A DNA stretch of 37,291 bases from Methylocystis sp. (GCA_021731565.1 JAKFXD010000133.1:1-37291); one strand, 5' to 3'; shown: positions 27,865-37,157, counted from the stretch's first letter. Program-made: numbers and translations. Notes: generated by a model from the sequence alone, not told the origin.

Positions 27865-28800
27865 ATGGCCAAATACCGAGGCGATCTGCCACAGTTGAAG
27901 CCGGGGCTCTTCGTCAGCGACGGGGGCCTGGAGACGACGCTCATTTTTCATGAGGGCGTCGACCTGCCGCACTTCGCGTCTTTCGTCTTGCTGGACAGCG
28001 AGGAGGGGCGGGCGCGACTGCGCGACTATTACGAGCGCTATCTCGCCATCGCGCGCCGCCATCGACGCGGCCTCATTCTGGACAGTCCCACCTGGCGGGC
28101 GAACCGCGACTGGGGCGCCAAACTTGGTTATGACGCGGCGGGCTTGGAGCGCATCAACAAGGGCTCGATTTCGCTCCTCGAGGAACTGCGCCAGGCCTGG
28201 GAAACGCCCGAAACGCCCCTCGTCGTCGCCGGCGTCGTCGGTCCTCGCGGCGACGGCTACGCCGTGGGCCGCTTGAGCGCGGGGGAGGCGGAAGATTATC
28301 ACGCGCCGCAAATCGGGGCGTTCGCCGAGACGGCCGCCGACATGGTCGCGGCCTATACTTTGAATGATGTCGAAGAGGCGATCGGGATCGCCCGCGCCGC
28401 GAAAGCGCTCAACATGCCCTGTTCGATCTCCTTCACAGTGGAGACCGACGGCAGGCTGGTCAGCGGGCGCAGCTTGCGCGACGCGATCGAGACCGTGGAT
28501 CGCGAAACCGACGCGGCGCCCGCCTATTACATGATCAATTGCGCCCATCCGACGCATTTCGAGCAGGCGCTGTCGGGGGACGAGCCGTGGATGGGAAGGC
28601 TGCTCGGCGCCAAGGCCAACGCCTCGACCAAAAGCCACGCCGAACTCGACGAATCGGTAACGCTCGACTCGGGCGATCCGCTCGATCTAGGGCGCAGATA
28701 CCGGAAGTTGCGCGAAACCCATCCGGGCCTGCGCATCCTGGGGGGCTGCTGCGGGACGGATGAGCGCCACGTCGCGGCGATCTGCGAAGCCTGCGCGTAG
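27865..28800 (+). CDS. Homocysteine S-methyltransferase family protein
   Basis: A 311-residue protein with the Pfam S-methyl-transferase TIM-barrel layout. The start [13 protein letters not shown] is typical, and the zinc-binding Cys are visible in INCAHP and [10 protein letters not shown]. It probably moves a methyl group from a donor such as S-methylmethionine to homocysteine; the donor cannot be told from sequence. GGAGGGGAG lies 4 bases before the ATG at 27865. Confidence 0.9.
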   Translation: MAKYRGDLPQLKPGLFVSDGGLETTLIFHEGVDLPHFASFVLLDSEEGRARLRDYYERYLAIARRHRRGLILDSPTWRANRDWGAKLGYDAAGLERINKGSISLLEELRQAWETPETPLVVAGVVGPRGDGYAVGRLSAGEAEDYHAPQIGAFAETAADMVAAYTLNDVEEAIGIARAAKALNMPCSISFTVETDGRLVSGRSLRDAIETVDRETDAAPAYYMINCAHPTHFEQALSGDEPWMGRLLGAKANASTKSHAELDESVTLDSGDPLDLGRRYRKLRETHPGLRILGGCCGTDERHVAAICEACA

Positions 28801-28806
28801 CCCCTC

Positions 28807-29181
28807 TCAGGCCGCGAGCATCCTCTGCACCTCGGTGACCAGATCCCGCAGATGAAAGGGCTTGGAGAGGATTTTCGCCTGCCGTGGCGCGTGATTGTCC
28901 GGGTTGAGCGCGACGGCGGCGAAGCCGGTGATGAACATGACCCTGATGTCCGGATCAAGCTCGGTCGCGCGGCGCGCGAGTTCGATCCCGTCCATCTCGG
29001 GCATGACGATGTCGGTCAGGAGCAATTCGAAGGGCTCGACCCGAAGCTGATCATAGGCGGAAAGCCCGTTGTCGAAGGACGTGACCGAAAAGCCGGCCTG
29101 CTGCAGCGCCTTGACCAGGAAACGCCGCATGTCGTTGTCGTCTTCGGCGAGCAGAATGCGTGCAGCCGGACTATCGTTCAT
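28807..29181 (-). CDS. cpdR: CpdR, single-domain response regulator
   Basis: A protein of about 124 residues, only a receiver domain. It is very close to CpdR of Caulobacter: ILLAEDDNDMRRFLVKAL, the phospho-acceptor Asp in LLLTDIVMPEMDGIELAR, MFITGFAAVALNPDN and the Lys in LSKPFHLRDLV. Unphosphorylated CpdR directs ClpXP to the cell pole and activates CtrA breakdown; the CckA-ChpT phosphorelay controls it. I prefer the ATG at 29181, which has GAGGA 5 bases upstream; ATG at 29187 and GTG at 29193 are alternatives. Confidence 0.94.
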   Translation of the reverse strand: MNDSPAARILLAEDDNDMRRFLVKALQQAGFSVTSFDNGLSAYDQLRVEPFELLLTDIVMPEMDGIELARRATELDPDIRVMFITGFAAVALNPDNHAPRQAKILSKPFHLRDLVTEVQRMLAA

Positions 29182-29361
29182 CGCCATCCTCACTGATTTT
29201 TCCCCATATGGCCCGAGCTTTGTAAATTTCAGGTGAAACCGGGGCGCCGCCGCGTTAACGTAACGTTCTTATTTAGCGGGAGGCGCCGCCGTTTTCGAGC
29301 GCCTGTCCGCAGCGCCGGCGCTAGAGTAAAGGCCGTCGCGGCGCGAAAACGAGACGAGCGA

Positions 29362-30318
29362 ATGAACGAGGGCATGCGCGAGCGGCGTGAAACGAATGTG
29401 GCGGCGCTCTGCTGCGAACCGGAATTCGAGCGCGCCTTCGACATTATCGAGCCGGACGCGCTTGCGTCGCCGCTGGTCTTTTCCTCGCCGCACTCCGGCC
29501 GGATCTATCCCGCGCGCTTCCTGGCCGCGACGCCGCTCGACACGGCGACCCTGCGCCGCTCGGAAGACGCCTTCGTCGACGATCTGTTCGCTTCGGCGCC
29601 GTCGATCGGGGCGCCTATGCTGCGGGCGCGATTTCCCCGCGCCTATCTCGACCTCAATCGCGAGCCCTATGAACTCGATCCCAGGCTCTTCGACGGCGCC
29701 TTGCCGGCCTTCGCCAATGCGCGCTCGCTGCGCGTCGCGGCGGGACTGGGGACAATTCCGCGGGTGGTCGCCGACGCGCGCGAAATTTATGCAAGCCGGC
29801 TGTCGCTCGAAGAGGGCTTGCGTCGCATCGACTGCCTCTACAAACCCTATCATACGGCCCTGCGCGGCTTGATGGAGCGCGCCGCCGACCGTTTTGGCGT
29901 GGCCGTGCTGATCGATTGCCATTCGATGCCCTCGACTGGCGCGCGCGATCCGGTGCTCGCGGCGCGTGGCGACAAGCGGCGCATCGATTTCGTCATCGGC
30001 GATCGCTACGGCGCCAGCGCCTCGACCGGCCTCGTCGACATTGTCGAGGACCGGCTGCGCGGCCGCGGCTATCACGTCATGCGCAACCGGCCTTACGCCG
30101 GCGGCTTCATCACCGAACATTACGGCAAGCCGGCCGCCGGCTGGCATGCGCTGCAGATCGAAGTGTCGCGCGGTCTTTACATGGACGAGTCTACCCTCCA
30201 GAAGAACGAGCGCTTCGACGCCGTCGCCCGCGATCTCGGCGATGTGCTGGCGGCAGTGGCGCGACTGGAAGATTTGGCCGAGATTCTGGGCGGCGAACGA
30301 CGGGCGGCGGCCGAGTAG
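29362..30318 (+). CDS. N-formylglutamate amidohydrolase
   Basis: A 318-residue protein of the N-formylglutamate amidohydrolase family (histidine breakdown and related formyl-amino-acid hydrolysis). Motifs: LVFSSPHSGRIYP near the N-terminus, YLDLNREPYELDPRLF, LIDCHSMPS and LQIEVSRGLYMDE. ATG at 29362, or at 29374. hisN follows 33 bases later on the same strand, a pairing I recall from Rhizobiales. Confidence 0.9.
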   Translation: MNEGMRERRETNVAALCCEPEFERAFDIIEPDALASPLVFSSPHSGRIYPARFLAATPLDTATLRRSEDAFVDDLFASAPSIGAPMLRARFPRAYLDLNREPYELDPRLFDGALPAFANARSLRVAAGLGTIPRVVADAREIYASRLSLEEGLRRIDCLYKPYHTALRGLMERAADRFGVAVLIDCHSMPSTGARDPVLAARGDKRRIDFVIGDRYGASASTGLVDIVEDRLRGRGYHVMRNRPYAGGFITEHYGKPAAGWHALQIEVSRGLYMDESTLQKNERFDAVARDLGDVLAAVARLEDLAEILGGERRAAAE

Positions 30319-30351
30319 TCGGACGTTCGAGCGCTCGACCGCGGAGTTCGC

Positions 30352-31164
30352 ATGACCGCCGTCGATTTCGAGAAATTCGTTGAGCGTCTCGCCGATGTTT
30401 CGGCCGAGGCGATCATGCCCTTCTTCAGGACGGCGCTTGCCGCCGACGACAAGGCGCATGGCGGGGCCTTCGATCCCGTCACCGAGGCCGACCGCGGCGC
30501 CGAACTCGCCATGCGGCGCCTGATCGAATCGACCTTTCCCAGCCACGGCATACATGGCGAGGAGTTCGGACACCTACGCGAAGACGCCGAATATGTCTGG
30601 GTGCTCGATCCGATTGACGGCACCAAGAGCTTCATCTGCGGCCTGCCGCTATGGGGCACCCTGATCGGGCTCGCCCATCGCGGGCGTCCCTGTTACGGGC
30701 TGATGAGCCAGCCTTTCACCCGCGAGCGCTTCTTCGGCGACGGCGAGGCCGCGCATTGGCGCGGGCCGGCGCGGGGGGCGGCGGGCGCGCACGGCGCCGT
30801 CGAGACTCGCAGGCTGGCCACGCGCGTCTGTTCGACGCTCGCCCAGGCGACGCTGATGACGACATCGCCGCTGCTGATCGACCCGGCGCTGCGCGAAAAT
30901 TTCCACCGCGTCGAGCGGGAGGCGCGGCTGTCGCGCTATGGCGGCGACTGCTACGCCTATTGCGCGCTGGCGTCCGGCCATGTCGATCTGGTCGTTGAGA
31001 CCAATCTGCAGCCATACGACATCGTCGCGCTGATTCCGATCATCGAGGGCGCCGGCGGCGTCGTCACCAATTGGAGCGGCGGCGCGGCGGCCCAAGGCGG
31101 CGCGATTGTCGCGGCGGGCGATCCGGCGCTGCACGAAGAGGCGTTGAAGCTGCTCGGCGCATAA
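30352..31164 (+). CDS. hisN: Histidinol-phosphatase, IMPase type
   Basis: A 270-residue Mg-dependent phosphatase, the HisN form of the histidine pathway step from histidinol phosphate to histidinol. Motifs: DPVTEADRGAE, IHGEEFG with the metal Glu, DPIDGTKSFICG, and GGDCYAYCALASGHVDLVVE, then PYDIVALIPIIEGAGG. The HisN-type GDCYAY motif distinguishes it from SuhB at 25546-26337. Confidence 0.92.
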   Translation: MTAVDFEKFVERLADVSAEAIMPFFRTALAADDKAHGGAFDPVTEADRGAELAMRRLIESTFPSHGIHGEEFGHLREDAEYVWVLDPIDGTKSFICGLPLWGTLIGLAHRGRPCYGLMSQPFTRERFFGDGEAAHWRGPARGAAGAHGAVETRRLATRVCSTLAQATLMTTSPLLIDPALRENFHRVEREARLSRYGGDCYAYCALASGHVDLVVETNLQPYDIVALIPIIEGAGGVVTNWSGGAAAQGGAIVAAGDPALHEEALKLLGA

Positions 31165-31185
31165 ATCGCGCTGCGAAAGCGCGAT
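31165..31185. other. Hairpin between convergent hisN and hydrolase genes
   Basis: An 8-bp stem (31165-31172/31178-31185) with a 5-base loop starts one base after the hisN stop. There is no T run, so it may act as an mRNA 3'-end stabiliser rather than a terminator. Confidence 0.5.
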
Positions 31186-31207
31186 CTCGCCAAGAGAGCG
31201 GGGGGAT

Positions 31208-32155
31208 TTAAGCGACGAAGGCTTCTCCCGGAATGAAGGCGTCGAAGGCGCGCCAGAACTGGCTGCGGAACTCGTCGCGCTCCATCAGCAGTTCGTGCTT
31301 GGCGCCTGGGATCATCGCCAGCGCGCCGCTGTCGAGATTTTGCGCGAAGCGTTCGATGGCGGCGTTGGAGACGACCATCTCCCGCCCGCAGCCGAACATC
31401 AGAATGGCCGCGCGGATGCTTCGCGCATAGTCCGGCGATTCGAATCCCCTCATCAGCCTGAAGGCGGCGTTGATCCAGCCGATCGTCGGATCGCCGATCG
31501 CGAGCTGCGGCGCAACCCTGAGAATCTCGGCGTTTCGTTCGAAGCGAGCCCGATCCGTCGTCAGCAAATTCCCTTCGAAGGGTTTCTCGATAAAGGAGGC
31601 GCCCTTGCCGCCCGGAATATACATGCCGCCGAAGCCGCACATGTCGAGCGTGTCGGCGAGCCAGCGCGTGGCGCGCGGAAAGCGCAAATTGGCGAGATCG
31701 ATCATCGGGGCGGTCAGCACGAAACGCTGAAACGGCGTTCGTTCGGCATGCGCCGCCTCGAGCATGATGGCGGCGCCCATCGAGTGGGCGAGCGCGAACC
31801 AGGGCTGCGGCCGATCGCACAATACTTGCGCGATCAAGACTTCGAGGTCGCGCTGATATTGCGAGAAATCGTCGATATGGCCTTTGCGCCGGTCGGCGAG
31901 TTCGCGCTCCGAGCCGCCCTGGCCGCACCAGTCGAGCGCGACGACGTCGAAGCTGCGCCTGCGCAAATCCTCGATCGTCTCGAAATATTTCTCGATGAAT
32001 TCATTGTGGCCCTGAAATACGGCCACCGTGCCGCGCGGCTTTTCGCTGCAGGGAAAAGCGGCGGCGCGCACTCTTCGGCCGTCGCGCGTCTTCAGCGCGT
32101 AGACCGTCGCGCCTTCGGGGACGGGATTGTGGGGCGACGCAATAAGTTCCGGCAT
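31208..32155 (-). CDS. Alpha/beta hydrolase, lysophospholipase (PldB)-like
   Basis: A 315-residue alpha/beta hydrolase. The nucleophile Ser is in ALAHSMGAAIML, the FQGHNEFIEKY segment is typical of the monoacylglycerol lipase/PldB group, and the late Asp and His of the triad should be in the C-terminal third (IPGAKHELLMERDE). GAGGAGG lies 4-5 bases before the ATG. Exact substrate not determinable. Confidence 0.88.
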   Translation of the reverse strand: MPELIASPHNPVPEGATVYALKTRDGRRVRAAAFPCSEKPRGTVAVFQGHNEFIEKYFETIEDLRRRSFDVVALDWCGQGGSERELADRRKGHIDDFSQYQRDLEVLIAQVLCDRPQPWFALAHSMGAAIMLEAAHAERTPFQRFVLTAPMIDLANLRFPRATRWLADTLDMCGFGGMYIPGGKGASFIEKPFEGNLLTTDRARFERNAEILRVAPQLAIGDPTIGWINAAFRLMRGFESPDYARSIRAAILMFGCGREMVVSNAAIERFAQNLDSGALAMIPGAKHELLMERDEFRSQFWRAFDAFIPGEAFVA

Positions 32156-32233
32156 AGGGCCTCCTCGGCGCTCAAGGCCGATTCTTCACGTCAAGATAAT
32201 GCATTTTGGCGACGAGGCCGAACGGCGCGGTTT

Positions 32234-32800
32234 TCAGTCGGCGCAGAAGGCGGCGAGGCGCTCCGGCTCCTCGAAGTTCAGCCGACCGCTGACGATGGCG
32301 TCGACCCGTCCCGAAGCGCCGACCAGATAGTGGAGCGGGGTGACTACCCCGCCATCGGGCGTCGCGCCGTAGAAGGCGCGCGCGCTTTTCGCTTTCGCGA
32401 GATCGGCTTTCGCGGAATCGCCGACGCGGAATATCTTCCAGGGCAGGCCGTAACTCTTGAACTTCGCCGCGTCCTTGGCGTAGTCGCTGGCGCGCGCCGA
32501 GACGAAGACCATGTTCCAGCGATCCGGGCATGTAGCGGCGATCGCCTTGAAGCCTTTCATTTCGGCGAGGCAATTGGGACACCAATGCGCCCAAAGGCTC
32601 ACCAGCGTCGGCCGCCCGTTCGCCATCAGCGCGCCAAGGTCGAGCGGCGCGCCATTGGCGCCGACGAGATCGATCTCCCGCAGGGAAGCCTTCATCTGGT
32701 CTTCGGTGACCGAGCGCTGCGCCTGCGCGCCGATGATCTCCGCATGCGCCGAGGCGAGGGAGGCGCAAAGCAAAGTGGTCAGAACGAAAGATCGTCGCAT
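32234..32800 (-). CDS. TlpA-like exported thioredoxin-fold protein
   Basis: A 188-residue protein with a signal peptide ending AHA (about 18-20) and a TlpA/redoxin-like fold. The WAHWCPNC motif carries the CxxC pair (Cys74 and Cys77). A late cis-Pro-like segment is TPLHYLVGASG. Such proteins keep periplasmic thiols reduced and some help copper-protein maturation. It is the next gene after the copper receptor and has its own promoter, being separated from it by a strong terminator. Confidence 0.87.
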   Translation of the reverse strand: MRRSFVLTTLLCASLASAHAEIIGAQAQRSVTEDQMKASLREIDLVGANGAPLDLGALMANGRPTLVSLWAHWCPNCLAEMKGFKAIAATCPDRWNMVFVSARASDYAKDAAKFKSYGLPWKIFRVGDSAKADLAKAKSARAFYGATPDGGVVTPLHYLVGASGRVDAIVSGRLNFEEPERLAAFCAD

Positions 32801-32830
32801 GGGCGCGACCCTATAGGAGCAAGAGTTTAG

Positions 32831-32859
32831 AAAAAAGGGCGGCGCGCCGGCGCGCCGCC
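32831..32859 (-). terminator. Intrinsic terminator of the TonB-dependent receptor
   Basis: A 22-base perfect palindrome (32838-32859) is followed on the minus strand by six T. It lies 17 bases after the receptor stop codon. Confidence 0.93.
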
Positions 32860-32875
32860 GTCCACATCGTCGCGG

Positions 32876-35263
32876 TCAGAACTTCACCGTCAGGCCCGCA
32901 TAGAAGTTGCGGCCCATTCCAGGCACCTGACGCACGCTCGCAAGGCCGGCGTTACGCCCCAACAGGAACGCGTTGCGCGAATAGTTCGTCAGATCGAATC
33001 CGCCGAGCGGCAGCGAGTAGAGCGCATTGGTGAGATTGTCGACGCCAAGGTCGATCCGCATGTTGCTCCACTCGTAGGCGGCGCGCAGATTGAGGAGCGC
33101 GTAAGCGGGCGTGGTGAATTCGCCCTTGTTGGCGGACACATGATCCTTTGGCGCGACAAGCTGCGTTTCGGCGGCCATGCTCAATCCGCCGATCTGATGC
33201 TCGAGCGCAATGCGGGCGTTGGCCGGCATCAAATTCCACAGGCCGTCGCCTTTCTTGATCAGGAAGGACGCGACCGAGCAGAAGCCGGCGCCGGGCAGAC
33301 AGTACTGTGGATTGCCGATGTCGAGATTGCGTCCGTAGACGAAACTGACGACCCCGACCGCCTGCAGCCTGCCGTATTCCGGCGACTCATGCAGCTTGAT
33401 CCTGCCTGAGCCGTCGACGCCGTAAAGCTCCGCGTTGAAGTTGCGGAACTGCATGATCTGGAAGATGTACGAGTTCGCCACCGGGAACTGATTGAAGGTC
33501 CCGCCGGTTCTGGCGCCGTCGATGTAATTCTCGACATAGGTATAGAAGGGCGAAATCCGCGCCTCCCAATTATTGGCGCCCGACATGTCGCGCCAGGCGC
33601 CGGTGATCGCGACATTGTGCGCGACTTCCGGCTTGAGATTGAGATTGCCGACGTAGCCGTTGCCGTCGCCGAACCAGTTGAACATCGCCGTGAACGGGCT
33701 GAACATCGGCCATGTATATCGCTCATAGAGGTTGGGCGAACGCGTCTTTCGCGAATAGCCGAATTCGTAAAGACTGCCGGGCTCCGGTTCGTAGCGTCCC
33801 AGCGCGGTCATGTCGAAGTTGACGTCGGTGCGGGCGCGGTTTTGGGCGTTGAACAGATTGACCGCGATGACGTTCGGATTGGTGAGGGTGAAGGGCGTAT
33901 AGCTGCGGCCGGGACCCGTATCCATCCAGACGACGTCGTTACGAAGGCCGATCAGGCTCGACCATTGCGGGGTCCAGCGGCGCTCCCACTCCGCATAGGT
34001 TCCGACGCGATTGCGTTGGCCGCCGTTGATGTTGATCTGCGCGAACGGACGCGACATCGCGTTGGGAAAGCCGGTGAGATCGGACGGCCAGTAGTCCTGC
34101 AGCCGAAAGCCGTGGAACTCATTGCCGATGCGGAAGAGATCCTGCTCGCTGTAGGGAATTTCCGTCTTGACCGAATAGCCGAAGTCGCGGCCGAGCGCGA
34201 TCATCGGGTGATTGAGCCAGAACCTGTCTTCCAGGAATCCCATTTTGTGGAAGACCTGATGCCAGTAGGCGCGCGCCTCGACCGTCCCCCATGCGTAGGC
34301 GCCCTTGTAATTCGCGTCCAGCGAATAGGAGCGGTTGCGGGTCATATCCATGCGCTGGTTCGGAAAGCCCTGATAGGGAATGTTCTGATAGGCGCCGCGG
34401 AAGGTGAAGAGGTGCCCTTCGTTCTGGTAGCCGAGCGTGACGGCATGGTTCTCCGAGATGAAGCCCGTCGAGAGAACTTTGTCGCCGTTGCCGCCCGCGT
34501 GATAATTCGTCGCGCGTTGCCAGGACCCGTTGTAGAGCAGGCTCCAATGGTCGTTGGCCATGTTGATGTTGGCGGAAACGCCGACGCCATTGTTGTTGCC
34601 GCGGAAGAAGGCCGAGATCGATCCCGTCGTTAAAACTTCGTTGTTGGGGCCAAATCGCAGCGTGCCCGGAACCGGCAGCGGCAGATAGGGAACGGGAGGG
34701 TAGGGACTCGCGGCGACGATCGGCGAAATCGGCGCGCCGGCAGGGCCGACGACCACCGGAGCGACGACGGGAGTCGCGAACACCGGCGATTTCGGGGTGA
34801 CCAGGATCGAACCGCCGATCGAATCGCCGCCCTTGCTTACTGACGAAACCGCGGTGACGATCTCCACCCGGCCGATCGTATTCGGATCCGTGTAGCTCAG
34901 CGGCGAATTCATGTGATTGGCGCAGGCGGACGTCGTCTGCACGCCGCCCACCACAATCTTCAGGCGATCGTCGGCGAGGCCTCGGATCGCCGGGAGGCCG
35001 GAAACGCCGCCGCCGGTCTGAACGCTCACGCCGGGCTGATGTTCGAGAAGCTTCGCCGTATCTGTTTCGGGAGGCTTTTCCGCCACGATTTCCTTTGGCG
35101 TGACGACGGCCTCGTCGCCGGCCTTCTCCAAAGGCGGCGCGGCAGGCGCCGGCGCCGCGCCGACGACGATCTGGGGGAGAGAGACTTGGGCCTCAGCGCT
35201 TGCGACCGACGCGAGCATGAGGGCGCAGGCGCTGACGCCGCGCGATAGGACGGTGAGATTCAT
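32876..35263 (-). CDS. TonB-dependent outer-membrane receptor, copper (OprC)-like
   Basis: A 795-residue receptor with a signal peptide ending AEA (about residue 25), a plug domain (about 68-160) and a 22-strand-type beta-barrel ending in FYAGLTVKF. The plug has a CxxxM site, Cys114 to Met118 (SACANHMNSPLSY), which resembles the copper-binding pair of the Pseudomonas copper receptor OprC, so copper is the best substrate guess. Between plug and barrel lies a Pro/Val-rich stretch (about 160-205) not usual in the family. CAGGAGAAC lies 8 bases before the ATG. The DUF2946 gene is upstream on the same strand, and the LuxR-type regulator is divergent to both. Confidence 0.9.
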   Translation of the reverse strand: MNLTVLSRGVSACALMLASVASAEAQVSLPQIVVGAAPAPAAPPLEKAGDEAVVTPKEIVAEKPPETDTAKLLEHQPGVSVQTGGGVSGLPAIRGLADDRLKIVVGGVQTTSACANHMNSPLSYTDPNTIGRVEIVTAVSSVSKGGDSIGGSILVTPKSPVFATPVVAPVVVGPAGAPISPIVAASPYPPVPYLPLPVPGTLRFGPNNEVLTTGSISAFFRGNNNGVGVSANINMANDHWSLLYNGSWQRATNYHAGGNGDKVLSTGFISENHAVTLGYQNEGHLFTFRGAYQNIPYQGFPNQRMDMTRNRSYSLDANYKGAYAWGTVEARAYWHQVFHKMGFLEDRFWLNHPMIALGRDFGYSVKTEIPYSEQDLFRIGNEFHGFRLQDYWPSDLTGFPNAMSRPFAQININGGQRNRVGTYAEWERRWTPQWSSLIGLRNDVVWMDTGPGRSYTPFTLTNPNVIAVNLFNAQNRARTDVNFDMTALGRYEPEPGSLYEFGYSRKTRSPNLYERYTWPMFSPFTAMFNWFGDGNGYVGNLNLKPEVAHNVAITGAWRDMSGANNWEARISPFYTYVENYIDGARTGGTFNQFPVANSYIFQIMQFRNFNAELYGVDGSGRIKLHESPEYGRLQAVGVVSFVYGRNLDIGNPQYCLPGAGFCSVASFLIKKGDGLWNLMPANARIALEHQIGGLSMAAETQLVAPKDHVSANKGEFTTPAYALLNLRAAYEWSNMRIDLGVDNLTNALYSLPLGGFDLTNYSRNAFLLGRNAGLASVRQVPGMGRNFYAGLTVKF

Positions 35264-35323
35264 GGAACAGTTCTCCTGGTCCGCCGGCGAACGGCGGTTG
35301 AAACAATGCGCGTTCTTGTTTCG

Positions 35324-35725
35324 TCAGGAGAGCAGGGGAGGGGCGCGCGACCGCGTTTCTCCCGGACGGCGTCTTTCTCGGGGTTTGAACGACCAAGCGT
35401 CGACGTAAACGAGCGAGGTCGGCGACTGCTCGACGCGCGCGATGGGCGGCTTTTCGGGCATGAACGGCGCCGTCGCGATCAGGCAGGCGCGGCAATGCGC
35501 GTGCCGGCCGAGCTTTGTCTGGCCGCTTGGCGCCTTTCTGTCCGCGCCATCCGCCGGCGCGTGGTCGCTGACGCAGAAGCCAAGCGTCGCCGACAGCGCG
35601 GCGTGCGGCGCGGCCGTCGCCTGCGTCAACGCCGAGACGACGAAAAGCGCCGCGGCAAGAAATGCGCGCAGGCATTTCCCTGTTGCGCGCGTCGTCGGCG
35701 TCTCGATGGATGTTCTGGTGATCAT
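35324..35725 (-). CDS. DUF2946-like small exported protein
   Basis: A 133-residue protein with a signal-like hydrophobic segment (about 19-39), Cys51 followed by a His (FCVSDHAP), and a HAHCRACL motif (about 75-82). DUF2946 proteins are small, have a C-terminal CxxC, and often sit beside TonB-dependent copper receptors. It precedes the receptor by about 60 bases. The start at 35725 has AAGAAG upstream. Naming is an inference from size, Cys motif and position. Confidence 0.72.
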   Translation of the reverse strand: MITRTSIETPTTRATGKCLRAFLAAALFVVSALTQATAAPHAALSATLGFCVSDHAPADGADRKAPSGQTKLGRHAHCRACLIATAPFMPEKPPIARVEQSPTSLVYVDAWSFKPRERRRPGETRSRAPPLLS

Positions 35726-35992
35726 GGCGTCGCTGACTTCTTTTTTGCAATTTACGTGTTGCGGTTTTTTCCGTTTCCCCCCGATTGGGAGGGGGTCGTC
35801 GGCCGCTGATCAAATTCGCGTCCCTTGTTGCAGTTACGCAACACAGAAGCTAAGATGCGCAGAAGTGGCGCCCTCGAATTTTTGCTGGTTTCTCTAGGGC
35901 TCCAGGGCAGTTCGACAGCTCGCCGCGCGGCGCGCGCCATCGCAGGAGCCGGCTTTGCGAAGGTGTGGCGAGTGGTCGCACCGGGTGAAGAG

Positions 35993-37099
35993 ATGACGAC
36001 TTCGGAGAATGGGGACGCACGCGTCGTCGCGGCGATCAAAGCCGCAGGCGCCGACGCGCGATGCTGGCCGGATGCGCTCGACGAGATTGCGCGCGCGCTG
36101 AATGCGCGCTTTGCGGCGCTGCTATTCGAAGACCGTGTTTCGGCGCTGCTGGAGCTCAAATATTCGACGCATGCCGAAAAGGCGTGGATCATCGAATATC
36201 TGCGCAACCATCGCAAGCTCGATCCGGTCAAGGCGCGCGTGCTGGCCGAGATTGGCGTCGGCCGGGCGTTCTCCTCGGAAGACTTTGTCTCGCTCAAGGC
36301 GCTCCATCGCAGCGGCGCCTATCAGCGCTGGATGGCGCCATTCGGATTCGCGGATATTGTCGGAGGGGTCATTCACCGATCCGAGACGGGCGCTTGCTTG
36401 TTCGTGGCGTTTCGCGACGAAGGCGCCGGCATGGCGAACAAAGAAGCGAAGACGTGTCTCGATGCGCTATTGCCGCTGCTCGCTGACGCGATCGCGCACC
36501 ACAGGCCGGCTTCAGACACATCCGTGCTGGTGGAATTGTTCGACGAGCTGACGACGCCCGTGCTCGTGGTCGATGGCAAGATGCGCATCGGATATAGAAA
36601 TCGCAGCGCCGACGACATGCTCGGCGAAGGCGATGCCTTCGCGACCGTCGGCGAAACGCTGACGATGCGCGATCCGCGCGCCAGGGAGGCGCTTGAGCGC
36701 GCGCTCGCCGGGATCGGCGGCGCCGAGGCCGAAGCCTTCGCGATTATGGTGAAGCACGGAGAATCGCGCTGCTGCGTGATGCATGTGCTGCGGCTGGCGC
36801 ATGGGCTCTCGGCGCTGTTCCTGCGCCGCCTCGAGCCCGCCGCGGATGAGGGCGGCGCAGTCGCCGCGGAACTGTTCGGGCTCACGGCGCGCGAGAGTTC
36901 GGTGCTGCTGGCGATCGCCGAAGTCGGTGGGGTTCCGGCCACGGCGCGCGCGCTCGGCCTGAGCGAGGGTACGGTGAAGGGCTATCTCAAGAGCATTTTC
37001 CAGAAAACCGGAGCGACGCGCCAAGCGGATCTGGTCAAGCTCGTGCTTACCCTGGAATCGCCCTTCCGCGCGCCGGAGCGCCATTCCGTGCCGGCTTGA
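35993..37099 (+). CDS. LuxR-type (GerE HTH) transcriptional regulator
   Basis: A 368-residue regulator. The C-terminal 60 residues are a LuxR/GerE helix-turn-helix: LTARESSVLLAIAEVGG and LGLSEGTVKGYLKSIFQKTGATRQADLV. The N-terminal part has a possible PAS-like or GAF-like sensing region (about 170-290), with VLVVDGKMRIGYRNRSADDML. The signal is unknown. It is divergent to the DUF2946-receptor genes, so it is a candidate controller of them. ATG at 35993 preferred; 35855 would extend it by 46 residues of unlikely composition. Confidence 0.88.
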   Translation: MTTSENGDARVVAAIKAAGADARCWPDALDEIARALNARFAALLFEDRVSALLELKYSTHAEKAWIIEYLRNHRKLDPVKARVLAEIGVGRAFSSEDFVSLKALHRSGAYQRWMAPFGFADIVGGVIHRSETGACLFVAFRDEGAGMANKEAKTCLDALLPLLADAIAHHRPASDTSVLVELFDELTTPVLVVDGKMRIGYRNRSADDMLGEGDAFATVGETLTMRDPRAREALERALAGIGGAEAEAFAIMVKHGESRCCVMHVLRLAHGLSALFLRRLEPAADEGGAVAAELFGLTARESSVLLAIAEVGGVPATARALGLSEGTVKGYLKSIFQKTGATRQADLVKLVLTLESPFRAPERHSVPA

Positions 37100-37128
37100 G
37101 ACTTTGCGGCGCTCCATCGCGGCCGCCC

Positions 37129-37157
37129 CTTGAACGACGCTTTTCCGCTTCCTAAAT
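37129..37157 (+). promoter_or_regulatory. Candidate RpoH (sigma-32)-type promoter for the Hsp20 gene
   Basis: CTTGAA (37129-37134), a 16-base spacer, and CCTAAAT (37151-37157). This resembles the CTTGAA/CCTATAT-like boxes of alphaproteobacterial heat-shock promoters, about 90 bases before the small heat-shock gene. Confidence 0.58.

Noticed and set aside
27694-28638. Long minus-strand frame continuing upstream of rpmE
   Set aside because: It runs opposite to the methyltransferase gene and is its shadow; the true L31 starts at 27693.
32838-32859. 22-base perfect GC palindrome as an operator
   Set aside because: It is followed by six T on the minus strand right after the receptor stop, so it is better explained as a terminator.
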